Shown: positions 45,328 to 54,417, counted from the first letter of the stretch. The stretch: DNA of 64,000 bases from an uncultured Dehalococcoidia bacterium (GCA_951812625.1 CATOSP010000002.1:1808788-1872787), one strand, 5' to 3'. A program made the numbers and translations. The notes: generated from the sequence alone by a model not told the origin.

Positions 45328-46710
45328 ATGCAGGAAACTCACGCAGGACATGCCGTAGAAGGTCGGCCAAGAGGACTGAGGGGGACCGCGCCATTCATCC
45401 TGAGCGGACTTAGCGGCGGCCACGGCATCTTCCATTGGTTCACCCAGAGTTTCTTTGTGATGCTCCCCACTGTGGTGGCCACCTTTGGCCTGTCCGGGGT
45501 CCAGGTGGGGGCAATCTCGACCACGCGCGAGGTCGTTTCGGGTGTCATTGCGTTGCCGGGAGGCGTGGTGACGGACATGGTCCGCCGGTACTGGGGCATG
45601 GTCATGGCCTTCTGCATGGCCCTGTTCGGCCTGGGTTGGCTAGTCATGGGACTGGCCCCGATATATCCGGTCCTCCTGCTGGGCATGGCAATTGTGGCGA
45701 TGGCTGCGTCGGTGTGGCACCTGCCCGCCACGGCGGCACTGTCTCACCACTTTTCCCATCATCGGGGATCGGCCCTGTCCTTCCACGGCATCGGTGGCAA
45801 CATCGGAGACGTTCTTGGCCCGGCCCTCACCGGCGTTCTCCTCTCCGGCGTGCTTATTGTCGCGCTGTCCTGGCGCGAGATTCTCAGTGTCTATACGGTC
45901 TTGCCCCTCGTGCTCAGCTTCCTGGTCTACTGGGCGTTTCACGACATCGGCAAGAACGCATCCGGAGAAACCCGGGTTACTGGGCTTGGCGAGCAGCTGT
46001 CGCAGACGGGTCAGTCCTTCCGTAGCCATCCCCGGCTGTGGGGCATCATGCTGGTTGGCGGGTTTCGGGGGATGGCAGCCGTGGCCTTCGTTCCATTCCT
46101 GGCCTTGTACCTCGGCCTGCCGGAGGCTCCCACTGGAGAAAACGCGGCCGCAGGGCTGGGGATGGCCAAGTGGAACCTTGGGCTGCACGTGGCCCTGCTG
46201 GTTGGAGTGGGCGTTATCTCCACCCCGGCAATGGGATACCTTTCCGACCGCTTCGGGAGGAAGATAGTCCTGGTCCCGGGGCTGTTGGTCTTGTGTGTAC
46301 TGACCGCGCTCCTGGTACCCTTCGGCGAAGGCATCTCACTGATCGTAATCCTGGCGCTGATCGGGACGTTCTTCTTCAGCGATCAGCCAATCCTAACCGC
46401 CGCAGCACTGGACACCGTCGGCGAAGGGGTGGCAGCCAGCACCCTGGGAGTGTTCTCCTTCTCCCGGTTCGCCCTCGCCGCGGCCTCCCCTCTCATAGCA
46501 GGGGCCCTGTTTGACACCCAGGGTATACACGCCACGTTCTACTTCATCGCCGCGCTGTACCTGGTGTCCTCGGTGGTTTTGCTGCTGGTACCCCTGGCCC
46601 CGCCGGGCCGTCCTGGCGCTGCAGGACACCACGGGCATGGTCACAGTCACGCCCACGAAGGGGCACATGAGCATGAACACGACCACGGGGGAGATCAAGA
46701 GCAGCATTAA
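45328..46710 (+). CDS. MFS transporter with a histidine-rich C-terminal tail
   Basis: A 460-residue major facilitator with about 12 hydrophobic segments. The loop 2-3 motif is GGVVTDMVRRYWG, and the second-half copy is GYLSDRFGRKIVL. Its overall pattern is near the Fsr/NarK-like MFS branches. The last 30 residues are unusual: after PPGRPGAAG come repeated His/Glu/Asp (GHHGHGHSHAHEG, then AHEHEHDHGG). Such tails bind Zn, Ni, Co or Cu, so metal export or metal-linked regulation is a reasonable guess. GGGAG lies 6 nt before the ATG. It is divergent from ligA. Confidence 0.85.
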   Translation: MQETHAGHAVEGRPRGLRGTAPFILSGLSGGHGIFHWFTQSFFVMLPTVVATFGLSGVQVGAISTTREVVSGVIALPGGVVTDMVRRYWGMVMAFCMALFGLGWLVMGLAPIYPVLLLGMAIVAMAASVWHLPATAALSHHFSHHRGSALSFHGIGGNIGDVLGPALTGVLLSGVLIVALSWREILSVYTVLPLVLSFLVYWAFHDIGKNASGETRVTGLGEQLSQTGQSFRSHPRLWGIMLVGGFRGMAAVAFVPFLALYLGLPEAPTGENAAAGLGMAKWNLGLHVALLVGVGVISTPAMGYLSDRFGRKIVLVPGLLVLCVLTALLVPFGEGISLIVILALIGTFFFSDQPILTAAALDTVGEGVAASTLGVFSFSRFALAAASPLIAGALFDTQGIHATFYFIAALYLVSSVVLLLVPLAPPGRPGAAGHHGHGHSHAHEGAHEHEHDHGGDQEQH

Positions 46711-46746
46711 GGTCCGATACCCCGCTCGCTAAAGCTGGGTAGAGTT

Positions 46747-48087
46747 TTAGGGGCCAGGAAACGGGTTATATGGGAAGCGGGGCAACCTGGTACGGTTGCC
46801 CCGCTTCCTGCTGTAGGTTCTTGTGATCGTTTGGGCAAGCTTTGCTGGGTCGTGCCTGGTGGGTTGATCTTCATTTATGACGTCGGCGAGCACGCACTCG
46901 GCGTGGTCGGTCCAGACTTCCTCTGGCCCGACGAGCTTGTATATGGTCGCACTCTCTCCGTCCAGTAGGTTATTGTTCGCGATCACGATTTCCACCGAGC
47001 CTTGACCTCCATAATGACGTATCACTTCCAGGTAATCTGGCAAGGAAAACCCGTCGGTCTCCCCCGGTTGTTCGGCCACGTTGCAAACGAACATCTTCAA
47101 CGCGGGAGTGCCCTCGACCGCCGAGGCAATACCGCCTACCAGCAGGTTCGGCACCAAGCTCGTAAATAGGCTGCCGGGGCCCAGAATCAGCATGTCAGCC
47201 TGGGTGATAGCTCGCACCGCCTCTGGGTGAGCCGGTGGGCAGTGCGGGTCAAGGGATACCATCCCCAGGTGCTCCTTCGTCGAACCCACTTCGGTCTCGC
47301 CAACCAATCGCTGGCCCGAGATGGTCCTGCCTACCAGGGTCACCTTGCTGGAGGTAGACGGGACTACCTTGCCCCTGATGGCCAACATCTCCCCAGCAAT
47401 CTCCACTCCCTTGTAGAAGTCACCGCCAATGTTTGACAAAGCCGCGATGAGGATGTTCCCGAAGCTGTGCCCGTCCAACTGGCCATTTGTGGAAAAGCGG
47501 TAGTCCATCAACTCCTGCATGACAGCGTCAGAGTCAGACAGGGCCACTAGGCAGTTGCGGATATCTCCAGGTGGCAGCATATCGAGTTCGGACCGGAGGC
47601 GTCCGGAGCTTCCCCCATCGTCCGCGACGGTGACTATAGCAGTGATATTGGTCGTGTAATGCTTCAAACCACGAAGCAGGTTCGGCAATCCGCTTCCGCC
47701 CCCGATAACGACTATCTTCGGCCCGGTAGCCAGCACCCGGTCGATGTATATGGAGTCAATCAGCGGCAAGTAGCTTCTCCGGCTCCTTGAGTTAGAGAGA
47801 GTCCGGTTCAGCATATGTGCGGCTAACGCGGTGAGAACCATGCCCGTGGCAACGAATGTCCCGCCCTTGAGCAGGCTGTTGTTTCCCTCCAGGTTGAGGG
47901 TAGCCGTCATTGGGTCGAGGATGGGGCTAAGTAGAACTTGAACGGCGAACAAGACCCCAAGACATATCGACAGAAGGCCCAGGCCACCGACTATCATCCA
48001 TCGTTTAAGGGAGATTCCCGGAGTTAGAAACACCAGGATGCGTATAGACAGGGGAAGGCCGGACGGTCTAAGCCCAGAGTCTCCCAT
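46747..48087 (-). CDS. yvcK: YvcK/CofD-like gluconeogenesis factor with membrane N terminus
   Basis: YvcK proteins bind UDP-GlcNAc-type nucleotides and affect gluconeogenic growth and cell shape. The core starts near residue 123 with KIVVIGGGSGLPNLLRGLK. It continues with TVADDGGSSGRLR, LPPGDIRNCLVAL, GHSFGNILIAAL and LILGPGSLFTSLVPNLLV. About 110 residues precede it with two hydrophobic helices (MIVGGLGLLSICLGVLFAVQ and a GTFVATGMVLTALAAHML segment), tying it to the membrane. The 3' end of the reading frame contains a perfect 15-bp hairpin. Confidence 0.92.
   Translation of the reverse strand: MGDSGLRPSGLPLSIRILVFLTPGISLKRWMIVGGLGLLSICLGVLFAVQVLLSPILDPMTATLNLEGNNSLLKGGTFVATGMVLTALAAHMLNRTLSNSRSRRSYLPLIDSIYIDRVLATGPKIVVIGGGSGLPNLLRGLKHYTTNITAIVTVADDGGSSGRLRSELDMLPPGDIRNCLVALSDSDAVMQELMDYRFSTNGQLDGHSFGNILIAALSNIGGDFYKGVEIAGEMLAIRGKVVPSTSSKVTLVGRTISGQRLVGETEVGSTKEHLGMVSLDPHCPPAHPEAVRAITQADMLILGPGSLFTSLVPNLLVGGIASAVEGTPALKMFVCNVAEQPGETDGFSLPDYLEVIRHYGGQGSVEIVIANNNLLDGESATIYKLVGPEEVWTDHAECVLADVINEDQPTRHDPAKLAQTITRTYSRKRGNRTRLPRFPYNPFPGP
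46773..46808. terminator. Perfect 15-bp hairpin inside the yvcK 3' end
   Basis: GGAAGCGGGGCAACC (46773-46787) and its exact complement (46794-46808) are separated by TGGTAC. It lies within the yvcK coding region, 63 bp beyond the convergent MFS stop, so it could end the MFS transcript. No T tract follows. Confidence 0.55.
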
Positions 48088-48720
48088 CAGAGGGCCGCCT
48101 GGGGTTGAGGCGAGTGATTGTAGATACGATTATGTGTGCGTTCTGACGAGTTTGAGAGGAGATGGCCAGTCAATATGCGGCTGATAATAGCGGCGACTGC
48201 TGAGTCTGCCAATCCAATTTACCGAGATGTGCGGCACATGGAAGATTTCTGACGCCCGCGCGGCATTGCGAGGGAACCTAGCGTGTGTGATGGACGGATG
48301 TTAGCCAGCCAGCCACCTATTGTCAACGTCTTCCCCACATGGATGGCTAGCGTCCCATTTCAGGTGGTCTAGCTGAAGGCGGCCCGGCGGACTCCTGTCT
48401 CAGTCAAGCCCGGGAACTCTGGCATTTCCGGTCATTTTCGCCCGTTGTGGGCGATTGGTCAGGTTGCTCTTGGGAGACAAGTTCTCCTGAGCCCCGCATA
48501 CCCCAATCCTCCCCCGTAAAGGTATGACACGGCAGCGAGTCCGTACCTGGAAATGGGCAAGTATCAGTGATTGATATCCCTTGAGGCGGAACCCTACCAT
48601 CAAGGCACTCCCAGATTAGACCTGAACCGGGACGCGCATCCGCATGGAGACGTGGATTTGTCAGGATGAGTCAAGGGAACATTTATGTAGCAGATTGAAG
48701 AAAGTTCTTCTAAGCCGTAC

Positions 48721-48760
48721 GACCTCGTCATTCCTGCTAATCAGCCAGAATAACGAGGTC
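48721..48760. repeat. Stem-loop downstream of amt
   Basis: Arms GACCTCGT-C-ATTC (48721-48733) and GAAT-A-ACGAGGTC (48748-48760) pair over 13 positions with one internal mismatch and a 14-nt loop. The function is unknown; it may be part of an RNA or a second terminator. Confidence 0.5.
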
Positions 48761-48805
48761 GATGACGCCAACACCTATGCCATGGTTTTCTGACACGGGT
48801 ACCGA

Positions 48806-48841
48806 AGGGCCCTTACCCTTGTGACCAAGGGTAAGGCCCTC
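48806..48841 (-). terminator. Hairpin terminator of amt
   Basis: CTTACCCTTG and CAAGGGTAAG form the centre of a stem extended by GGGCC pairs with one bulge. It lies just after the amt stop on the minus strand. A strong T tract is lacking. Confidence 0.6.
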
Positions 48842-48852
48842 AGAATTGGGCT

Positions 48853-50175
48853 TTAGGCCTCAGCGGGATATGCGTCGACTCCATGCTCGGTGGAGTCCAG
48901 ACCCTCCCTCTGCTCCTCATCAGAAGCCCGAACGCCCATCGTGGCCTTGAGGACGAAGAACAGTATGAAACCGGTCACCAGCGCCCACGCGAGGACGACG
49001 CCCATGCTGATCAACTGGGACACAATCTGGGTCGCGTTCCCGCCAACCAACCCGGTAACGTCATTGTTGCCGCTGGCAAAGATGCCCACGGCCAGAATTC
49101 CCCAGAGTCCGCAGGTGCCGTGGACAGAGACGGCTCCAACCGGGTCATCGATCTTGAACACATTCTCAATGACACTGACGGAGGCCAGCATTATCGGGGC
49201 CGCGATGGCGCCGATGACCACTGCTGCCCAGGGGTCGACATGCGCTACTGGCGCAGTGATACCCACCAGTCCGGCGAGAGCGCCGTTGCAGCCCGCCAGG
49301 ATGTCCGTCTTGCCCGTTCGCACCAACTGGATATACACAGCCACCACAGCGCCGGTTGCACCCGCCAGCAGAGTATTAATGGCGTTGAGACCTATGGAGT
49401 CACCGGAGTTAATGTTGAACCCAAACCAGCCGAAGAACAGGATGAACGTTCCGATGATCACGAAGGGTACGTTGTGACCCGGAAGGACGTTCGCAGACCC
49501 GTCAGAGTTGAACTTGCCGATCCTCGGCCCAACAACCGCCGCTCCGGCCAGGGCAACGAATCCACCAACAGCGTGCACCACACCCGAGCCAGCGTAGTCG
49601 GCAGCCGCCGGCAGTCCAATAACATCTAGGGTGCTAAGCCAGCCGCCACCCCAGACCCAGTGGCCATAAAGGGGATATATGATCGCCCCTATAATGAAGC
49701 TGTACGCGAAGTACGCCTGTGTCTTGGTCCGCTCGGCCACGGCTCCCGCCACGATAGTGGCGGCTGTGCCTGCGAACACCATCTGGAACATCCAGTCGAC
49801 GTAGACCTGCCAATCAGTTGCGCCATCAACTAGGAAGAAATTTGTGGTTCCCAGAATTCCCAGTTGCGAAGTTCCCATCATTATGGCGAACCCGAAGGCC
49901 CAGAACGACAGCGACGCTATCGCAAAGTCCATGAAGCTCTTGGTCATGTAATTGGTGACATTCCGTGAGCGGATCAACCCTGCACCCAGGAACGCGAATC
50001 CCGCCTGCATGAAGAACACCAGGAACGCCGCCATCATCGTGGTCAAGTTCCCGACATCGTTCAACGCCGTAGCCCCGGCGTCTGAGCCATCCTGCGCGAA
50101 CACAGTGTTGTATCCCGCCAGAATTCCCGCCGCCAACAACCCAGCCATGCCAACAAGCAAAAACCGACGTAACAT
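48853..50175 (-). CDS. amt: Ammonium transporter Amt
   Basis: A 440-residue Amt channel. It starts with a signal-peptide-like segment (FLLVGMAGLLAAGILAG), then NTVFAQ, as in AmtB, which loses its leader. About 11 transmembrane helices follow. The twin His lie in SGVVHAVGG and SVHGTCGLWG, and the Phe-gate and substrate-binding residues sit in FMQAGFAFLGAGLIRSRN and FGWFGFNINSG. The ATG at 50175 has GGAG 9 nt upstream; an in-frame GTG five codons earlier is less likely. No PII gene is adjacent. Its promoter region carries an 11-bp-phased array. Confidence 0.95.
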   Translation of the reverse strand: MLRRFLLVGMAGLLAAGILAGYNTVFAQDGSDAGATALNDVGNLTTMMAAFLVFFMQAGFAFLGAGLIRSRNVTNYMTKSFMDFAIASLSFWAFGFAIMMGTSQLGILGTTNFFLVDGATDWQVYVDWMFQMVFAGTAATIVAGAVAERTKTQAYFAYSFIIGAIIYPLYGHWVWGGGWLSTLDVIGLPAAADYAGSGVVHAVGGFVALAGAAVVGPRIGKFNSDGSANVLPGHNVPFVIIGTFILFFGWFGFNINSGDSIGLNAINTLLAGATGAVVAVYIQLVRTGKTDILAGCNGALAGLVGITAPVAHVDPWAAVVIGAIAAPIMLASVSVIENVFKIDDPVGAVSVHGTCGLWGILAVGIFASGNNDVTGLVGGNATQIVSQLISMGVVLAWALVTGFILFFVLKATMGVRASDEEQREGLDSTEHGVDAYPAEA

Positions 50176-50225
50176 AGTGATCCACTCCACAGGGTAGATT
50201 TTTTAGGTAGCCCCCAACTCCGTAG

Positions 50226-50277
50226 ATTATCCGGAAGCTATTACGCCTTTGTTGCCTGTTTGTAACAAATCAATTAC
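50226..50277 (-). promoter_or_regulatory. 11-bp-phased operator and -10 box of amt
   Basis: Read on the minus strand: GTAAT (50277-50273), GTTAC (50266-50262), GCAAC (50255-50251) and GTAAT (50244-50240), exactly 11 bp apart. After 8 bp comes the -10 box GATAAT (50231-50226). The spacing and unit type resemble the GlnR consensus GTnAC-n6-GnAAC. It is related to the arrays before the two microprotein genes. Confidence 0.72.
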
Positions 50278-50330
50278 CCCCACACGCTGCATTTACCTCT
50301 GCAACAGGCCGCACACTACCACCTGACTTG

Positions 50331-50359
50331 TTGACAGGATAGAGCGCCACGGGTAGCAT
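50331..50359 (+). promoter_or_regulatory. Promoter of the DsrE-like operon
   Basis: A perfect -35 TTGACA (50331-50336), a 17-bp spacer and TAGCAT (50354-50359). A transcript would start near 50366, about 97 nt before the first gene. Confidence 0.6.
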
Positions 50360-50462
50360 GAAATTGGTCTTAGCGGGCCCTCTTGAGCGGCTTTCACCGG
50401 CGTACAGTCGGCCCTTGAGACTACTGGCAGCCAACCTCATCCCGGCAGCCCGGAGGCGCCTG

Positions 50463-50798
50463 ATGGCACGATACCTTCTGATAGAGTCCCGTGACCCTTT
50501 TGAGTTCGCCGACACTACCTATATGTACGAACTGGCCGGGGACCTGTGTGCAAAGGGCAACAACGTAACCCTGTTCCTGATCCAGAACGGGGTCTTCTGT
50601 GCCCGTAGAAACGTCAAGGACAACCCCGTCGCTGCGCTCAGGGGGAATGCCCCAGACGTGCAGGTGCAGGCCGACGACTTTTCCCTGCGCGAGCGGGGCA
50701 TCTCGGCGGGAACCTTGGCCGAGGGCATCACCGTTTCCAATGTGGACGAATTGGTAGACCAACTGGTTGAGAGCGACACGAAGATAGTTTGGCATTAG
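50463..50798 (+). CDS. DsrE/DsrF-like sulfur-relay fold protein 1
   Basis: A 111-residue alpha/beta protein. YLLIESRDPFEFADTTYMYELAG followed by GNNVTLFLIQNGV is the typical first half of the DsrE/TusBCD fold, and a single Cys follows in VFCARR. The end (DELVDQLVESDTKIVWH) resembles TusB/DsrH. GGAGG lies 6 nt before the ATG. It is first of three small genes of this fold on one strand. In known systems these proteins pass persulfide sulfur. Confidence 0.75.
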   Translation: MARYLLIESRDPFEFADTTYMYELAGDLCAKGNNVTLFLIQNGVFCARRNVKDNPVAALRGNAPDVQVQADDFSLRERGISAGTLAEGITVSNVDELVDQLVESDTKIVWH

Positions 50799-50863
50799 CA
50801 TCCGACGGTCTTGGCGGGATGCACGCAGATCATCCGTGACTTCCATGTTTTGAGGAGGACGCC

Positions 50864-51253
50864 GTGGCTACACTCACTATCGCTCTAATGGACTCTCCTT
50901 ACGAGTCCGGGACGACAACCACAGCCATGCGCATTGCAGACGCAGCAGTCCGCAAGGGCCACAATGTCAACGTATTCGCATACGAGGGCGCAGTTAGCCT
51001 CACGATGAGGGACCAGGCCCCTCACCCGAATCCGGTCAAGGGCACTACAGTCGAGGAGCAAGACCACCCGACTACCGCCAATTTCGTCGCCGGCCTCTTG
51101 GCAACCGGGAAGGTGGACTGGATTAACTGCGGCATGTGCGTGGACGAGCGCGGCGCCGGCAACTGGATAGACGGAGCCCGCCGTGGAGCGCCCGGCGACC
51201 TTGTTGCTTGGTCCAACGAGAGCGACAACACCTTAATAATGGGCACCAGATAG
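50864..51253 (+). CDS. DsrE-family sulfur-relay protein 2
   Basis: A 129-residue DsrE/TusD-like protein. Residues 1-40 (TLTIALMDSPYESGTTTTAMRIADAAV, in parts; GHNVNVFAYEGAV) give the first strand-helix-strand. The conserved Cys region appears as INCGMCVDERGA, with the Cys in the position used for persulfide in DsrE/TusD. The start is GTG with GAGGAGGA upstream. It lies 9 bp before the third gene. Confidence 0.8.
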   Translation: MATLTIALMDSPYESGTTTTAMRIADAAVRKGHNVNVFAYEGAVSLTMRDQAPHPNPVKGTTVEEQDHPTTANFVAGLLATGKVDWINCGMCVDERGAGNWIDGARRGAPGDLVAWSNESDNTLIMGTR

Positions 51254-51262
51254 GAGGCAGTC

Positions 51263-51646
51263 ATGGCGAAGATTCTCTCCGTTGTCGAGCGCGCCTATCA
51301 TGGCACAATAGAGGAACAAGACGACACCATCCTCTGGTTAAGCCACATGATCAAAAACGCCGGCACCGACATATCCGTCCTGTTGCGTGGCAACGCCGTG
51401 AACTATGGTGTGATGGGCCAGGACGCCAGTGGGCTTACCTTCGGCGAGGTTCAGATGGATGTTCCACCGACGCTGGACACTGACGTCCTGAACCTGATTG
51501 CTGCAGACGTACCGACTTATGTGGTCAGCGAGGACTTGGACGACCGGGGAATCCAGAGGAACGAGATTGCCGACGGTTTGAAGGTGATCAGCCGCAGTGA
51601 ATTGGCAGACCTGTTCGACTCACACGATTCCATCTGGCACTGGTAG
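51263..51646 (+). CDS. DsrE/DsrH-like sulfur-relay protein 3
   Basis: A 127-residue protein. The first strand and helix (ILSVVERAYHGTIEEQDDTILWLSHMI in parts) precede SVLLRGNAVNYGVMG. The C terminus VPTYVVSEDLDDRGI ... VISRSELADLFDSHDSIWHW follows the TusB/DsrH pattern that ends in Trp. AGGAGG lies 7 nt before the ATG. With the two upstream genes it makes a TusBCD/DsrEFH-like set. No dsrAB or tusA gene is in the window. Confidence 0.78.
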   Translation: MAKILSVVERAYHGTIEEQDDTILWLSHMIKNAGTDISVLLRGNAVNYGVMGQDASGLTFGEVQMDVPPTLDTDVLNLIAADVPTYVVSEDLDDRGIQRNEIADGLKVISRSELADLFDSHDSIWHW

Positions 51647-51728
51647 TCCGGCAATCAGTCACGCATTCGCGGACACGGTGCTCGTATCTGTCCTGCCAGT
51701 TGGCGACTAGACCCGGCTTTACTACGTA

Positions 51729-51771
51729 GCAAATACAGCGAGCGCCAGTTAGGGGCGTTGGCTGTATTTGC
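51729..51771. terminator. Large stem-loop after the DsrE-like genes
   Basis: GCAAATACAG (51729-51738) pairs perfectly with CTGTATTTGC (51762-51771). Inner bases GCGCC and GGCGT extend the stem to a 6-8-nt loop. It may end the sulfur-relay transcript; there is no T tract. Confidence 0.55.
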
Positions 51772-51848
51772 AGCCCCCGCTAGGCACGCGCTCTCTGCAC
51801 GTCTGATCCGAGATGCGCATTTCTCCCCGTAACAGGCCGCCTGATTTT

Positions 51849-51877
51849 TTGCAATTTGTAGTGCGCTCAATTAAGAT
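51849..51877 (+). promoter_or_regulatory. Candidate promoter of ftsH
   Basis: TTGCAA (51849-51854), a 17-bp spacer and TAAGAT (51872-51877), giving a leader of roughly 105 nt before the ftsH ATG. Confidence 0.5.
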
Positions 51878-51988
51878 AGAGCCCACGGTCACTCGGTGCC
51901 TGTCGATACAACTTGGAACGCCACAGACTTTTGACAAGAGCCATTGCGGGTTTCCGTACAGGTATGGCGGGAACATTAAGAGGTCCAA

Positions 51989-53977
51989 ATGGGAAGCAAT
52001 AGGTGGCTGCGAAATAGCTTCGTGTATCTCCTCGTCATCATCGGGGTTCTCGTTATCTTCTACACACTGCTGCCGAGTTTCGGCAACAGGAACGAAATCC
52101 CGTTGACCACCGTCGTCAAGATGGCGGAGAACAACGAGGTTCGAGAAATCATCGTCGACGGCAGGAAGCTGACTGTCATCCCCCGGCTCACCAGCCGCAC
52201 CGGCCCCGACCGCTTCTCCAGCAGGGTCGGCGAGAACGGGGATGTCCTTGACATCCTGATTCAGAACGGCGTTCAGGTAGGGCCCCCCACCGGCGTGGAG
52301 GTGACATTCAAGGGTTCCACCGGCCTAGGCAGTTTCCTCGGTCTTCTCCTGAATTTCCTGCCGCTTATCTTTTTCGGTGGCCTTATATTGTTCATGATGC
52401 GTCAGGCCCAGGGCAGCAACAATCAGACCCTGAGCTTCGGGCGCAGCCGCGCCCGCATGATGCCCTTCAACCGGCCTGGCGTCAGCTTCGCCGACGTGGC
52501 TGGGGTTGAAGAGGCAAAATCCGAACTCCAGGAAGTCGTGGAGTTCCTTAAATTCCCGGAGCGCTTCCTCTCGCTGGGCGCGCGGATCCCCAAGGGCGTC
52601 CTACTGGTTGGCCAGCCCGGTACCGGCAAGACCCTTCTCGCCCGCGCAGTGGCGGGGGAGGCAGGGGTGCCATTCTTCCATATCAGCGGCAGCGAGTTCG
52701 TGGAAATGTTCGTCGGCGTTGGCGCGGCCCGGGTCCGAGACCTGTTCGAACAGGCCAAGCGCAACGCCCCGTGCATTGTATTTGTAGACGAGATAGACGC
52801 GGTGGGCCGCCATCGCGGAGCCGGCCTCGGCGGAGGCCACGATGAACGGGAGCAAACTCTGAACCAGATCCTCGTTGAGATGGACGGGTTCGAGACCAAC
52901 ACCAACATCATCGTCATTGCCGCCACCAACCGTCCGGACATTCTCGATCCTGCATTGCTCCGGCCTGGCAGGTTCGACCGGCGCGTTACCTTGGATCTGC
53001 CCGACATTCAGGGCAGGGTTGCCATCCTGAAAGTCCACGCCGCTGGCAAACCCCTGGCACCGGAAGTGACAATGGAGAGTCTGGCCAGGGAGACTCCCGG
53101 GTTCAGTGGCGCAGACCTTTCTAACTTGGTGAACGAGGCAGCTATCCTCGCAGCCAGAGCGAACAAGAAGACCATCCAGATGGCCGAGTTCGAGGAGGCC
53201 GTGGACCGCATCATTGCCGGACCGGAGCGCAAGAGCCGCGTGATCAGCCCCCGCGAGAAGGAGATGACCGCCTACCACGAGGCTGGACACGCCCTCGTCG
53301 CTCACGTGCTTCCCAATGCCGACCGGGTGCACAAGATTTCCATCGTATCTCGGGGCAACATGGGCGGTCACACATCCCTGTTGCCGGATGAGGACCGCTA
53401 TCTGTGGACCAGGAACCAGTTCTACGACATGATCGCCGTGATGATGGGCGGTCGCGTGGCCGAACAGCTCATCTTCGACGAGATCACTACCGGCGCAAGT
53501 AATGACCTGGAGCGGGCTACCAAGGTTGCCCTCAGTATGATTAAGCGATACGGCATGAGCGAAGCCCTGGGGCCGAGGACATTTGGCAAGCGGGAAGAGC
53601 TCGTATTCCTGGGACGTGAAATAAGTGAGGAGCGCGACTACGGGGATCGGGTGGCCGAAGAGATAGACGAAGAAGTCAAAGACATGATCCACATGGCCTA
53701 CACTAGGGCCAAGGACATCCTGGTAACCAACAAACCCCAGCTTGTACAGCTATCCGAGTACCTGATAGAGCATGAGACCATCACCGGAGATAGCCTGGGC
53801 AGGTTGTTCGAGGATGGTGGACTAGGCGGAGAAGATCCGGGGGCACCGGCGATACCGCCCGAGCCTACGCCTCCCTACGCTCCGGCATCTCCCCAGCAGC
53901 CCATGCCCCAGCCGACGCCGGCTCCCAGCCTGACCAGCACCAGCGACCCTGCCCCCGCGGGTGACGGAGACGCCTGA
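51989..53977 (+). CDS. ftsH: Membrane AAA+ zinc protease FtsH
   Basis: FtsH degrades misfolded membrane proteins and regulators. Two membrane helices (about residues 10-30 and 110-136) flank a small extracytoplasmic domain. The AAA+ module has Walker A GQPGTGKT near 208, Walker [13 protein letters not shown] and the [24 protein letters not shown] region. The zinc site is HEAGH at 430-434. A Pro/Ala-rich disordered tail of about 45 residues ends the 662-residue protein. AGAGG lies 5 nt before the ATG. Its partners hflKC follow 670 bp later. Confidence 0.97.
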   Translation: MGSNRWLRNSFVYLLVIIGVLVIFYTLLPSFGNRNEIPLTTVVKMAENNEVREIIVDGRKLTVIPRLTSRTGPDRFSSRVGENGDVLDILIQNGVQVGPPTGVEVTFKGSTGLGSFLGLLLNFLPLIFFGGLILFMMRQAQGSNNQTLSFGRSRARMMPFNRPGVSFADVAGVEEAKSELQEVVEFLKFPERFLSLGARIPKGVLLVGQPGTGKTLLARAVAGEAGVPFFHISGSEFVEMFVGVGAARVRDLFEQAKRNAPCIVFVDEIDAVGRHRGAGLGGGHDEREQTLNQILVEMDGFETNTNIIVIAATNRPDILDPALLRPGRFDRRVTLDLPDIQGRVAILKVHAAGKPLAPEVTMESLARETPGFSGADLSNLVNEAAILAARANKKTIQMAEFEEAVDRIIAGPERKSRVISPREKEMTAYHEAGHALVAHVLPNADRVHKISIVSRGNMGGHTSLLPDEDRYLWTRNQFYDMIAVMMGGRVAEQLIFDEITTGASNDLERATKVALSMIKRYGMSEALGPRTFGKREELVFLGREISEERDYGDRVAEEIDEEVKDMIHMAYTRAKDILVTNKPQLVQLSEYLIEHETITGDSLGRLFEDGGLGGEDPGAPAIPPEPTPPYAPASPQQPMPQPTPAPSLTSTSDPAPAGDGDA

Positions 53978-54003
53978 ACCAACCCTACATCGCGGTACCA
54001 TCC

Positions 54004-54046
54004 CGGGCCAGCCCAGGCGGACACACTGGACTGGCCCGTTTCTTTT
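54004..54046 (+). terminator. Terminator after ftsH
   Basis: CGGGCCAG (54004-54011) and CTGGCCCG (54031-54038) pair perfectly, with further pairing inside. TTTCTTTT follows. Confidence 0.85.
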
Positions 54047-54063
54047 GCCTGTTGCTCCCGCTG

Positions 54064-54417
54064 CTATGCCTGGGCCGCTTCATCTTGAGGTAGTGGAAGC
54101 TCCCGGTAATACAATCCCCACTGCTGCATTAACCCCTGAACTGCCGGCTGTTTCAATGCGACCAACTCCCGGAAAAACCCTGCCAGCGCATGGGCCGGTA
54201 TCTTTTCCTGGGAGCAGACCCAACTTCGCTCGGCGGGCACCACGTATATCAACCCGCTCTGATGGTCGCAGGAGACCTGTATCCGGGTCATTCCTTCCCC
54301 CGGAGTCACATTCAGTCCAACAGAAGCCATAACCTCAACCTCATCAAGCGATCCGCTCATCCCGCTCAGGGCTTGGTCGTGCAGCAGTGTAGATGCGGCG
54401 CAGGAGAAAGATACCAT
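54064..54417 (-). CDS. Small protein of unknown function
   Basis: 117 residues from the ATG at 54417 (AGGG just upstream); an in-frame ATG at 54447 would overlap a TATAAT (54451-54446) and is less likely. The middle region VGLNVTPGEGMTRIQVSCDHQSGLIYVVP looks like beta strands. The C-terminal part is helical (IPAHALAGFFRELVALKQPAVQGL), ending in an acidic tail. No family is recognised. It is on the minus strand between ftsH and hflK. Confidence 0.5.
   Translation of the reverse strand: MVSFSCAASTLLHDQALSGMSGSLDEVEVMASVGLNVTPGEGMTRIQVSCDHQSGLIYVVPAERSWVCSQEKIPAHALAGFFRELVALKQPAVQGLMQQWGLYYRELPLPQDEAAQA

Larger units (their letters stand above)
48088..48852. other. Long intergenic region between yvcK and amt
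   Basis: About 765 bp with no recognisable gene. It contains two stem-loops near the amt end, described separately, and shorter self-complementary stretches such as GGAGACAAGTTCTCC near 48475. No tRNA cloverleaf is seen. A small RNA cannot be excluded. Confidence 0.5.
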
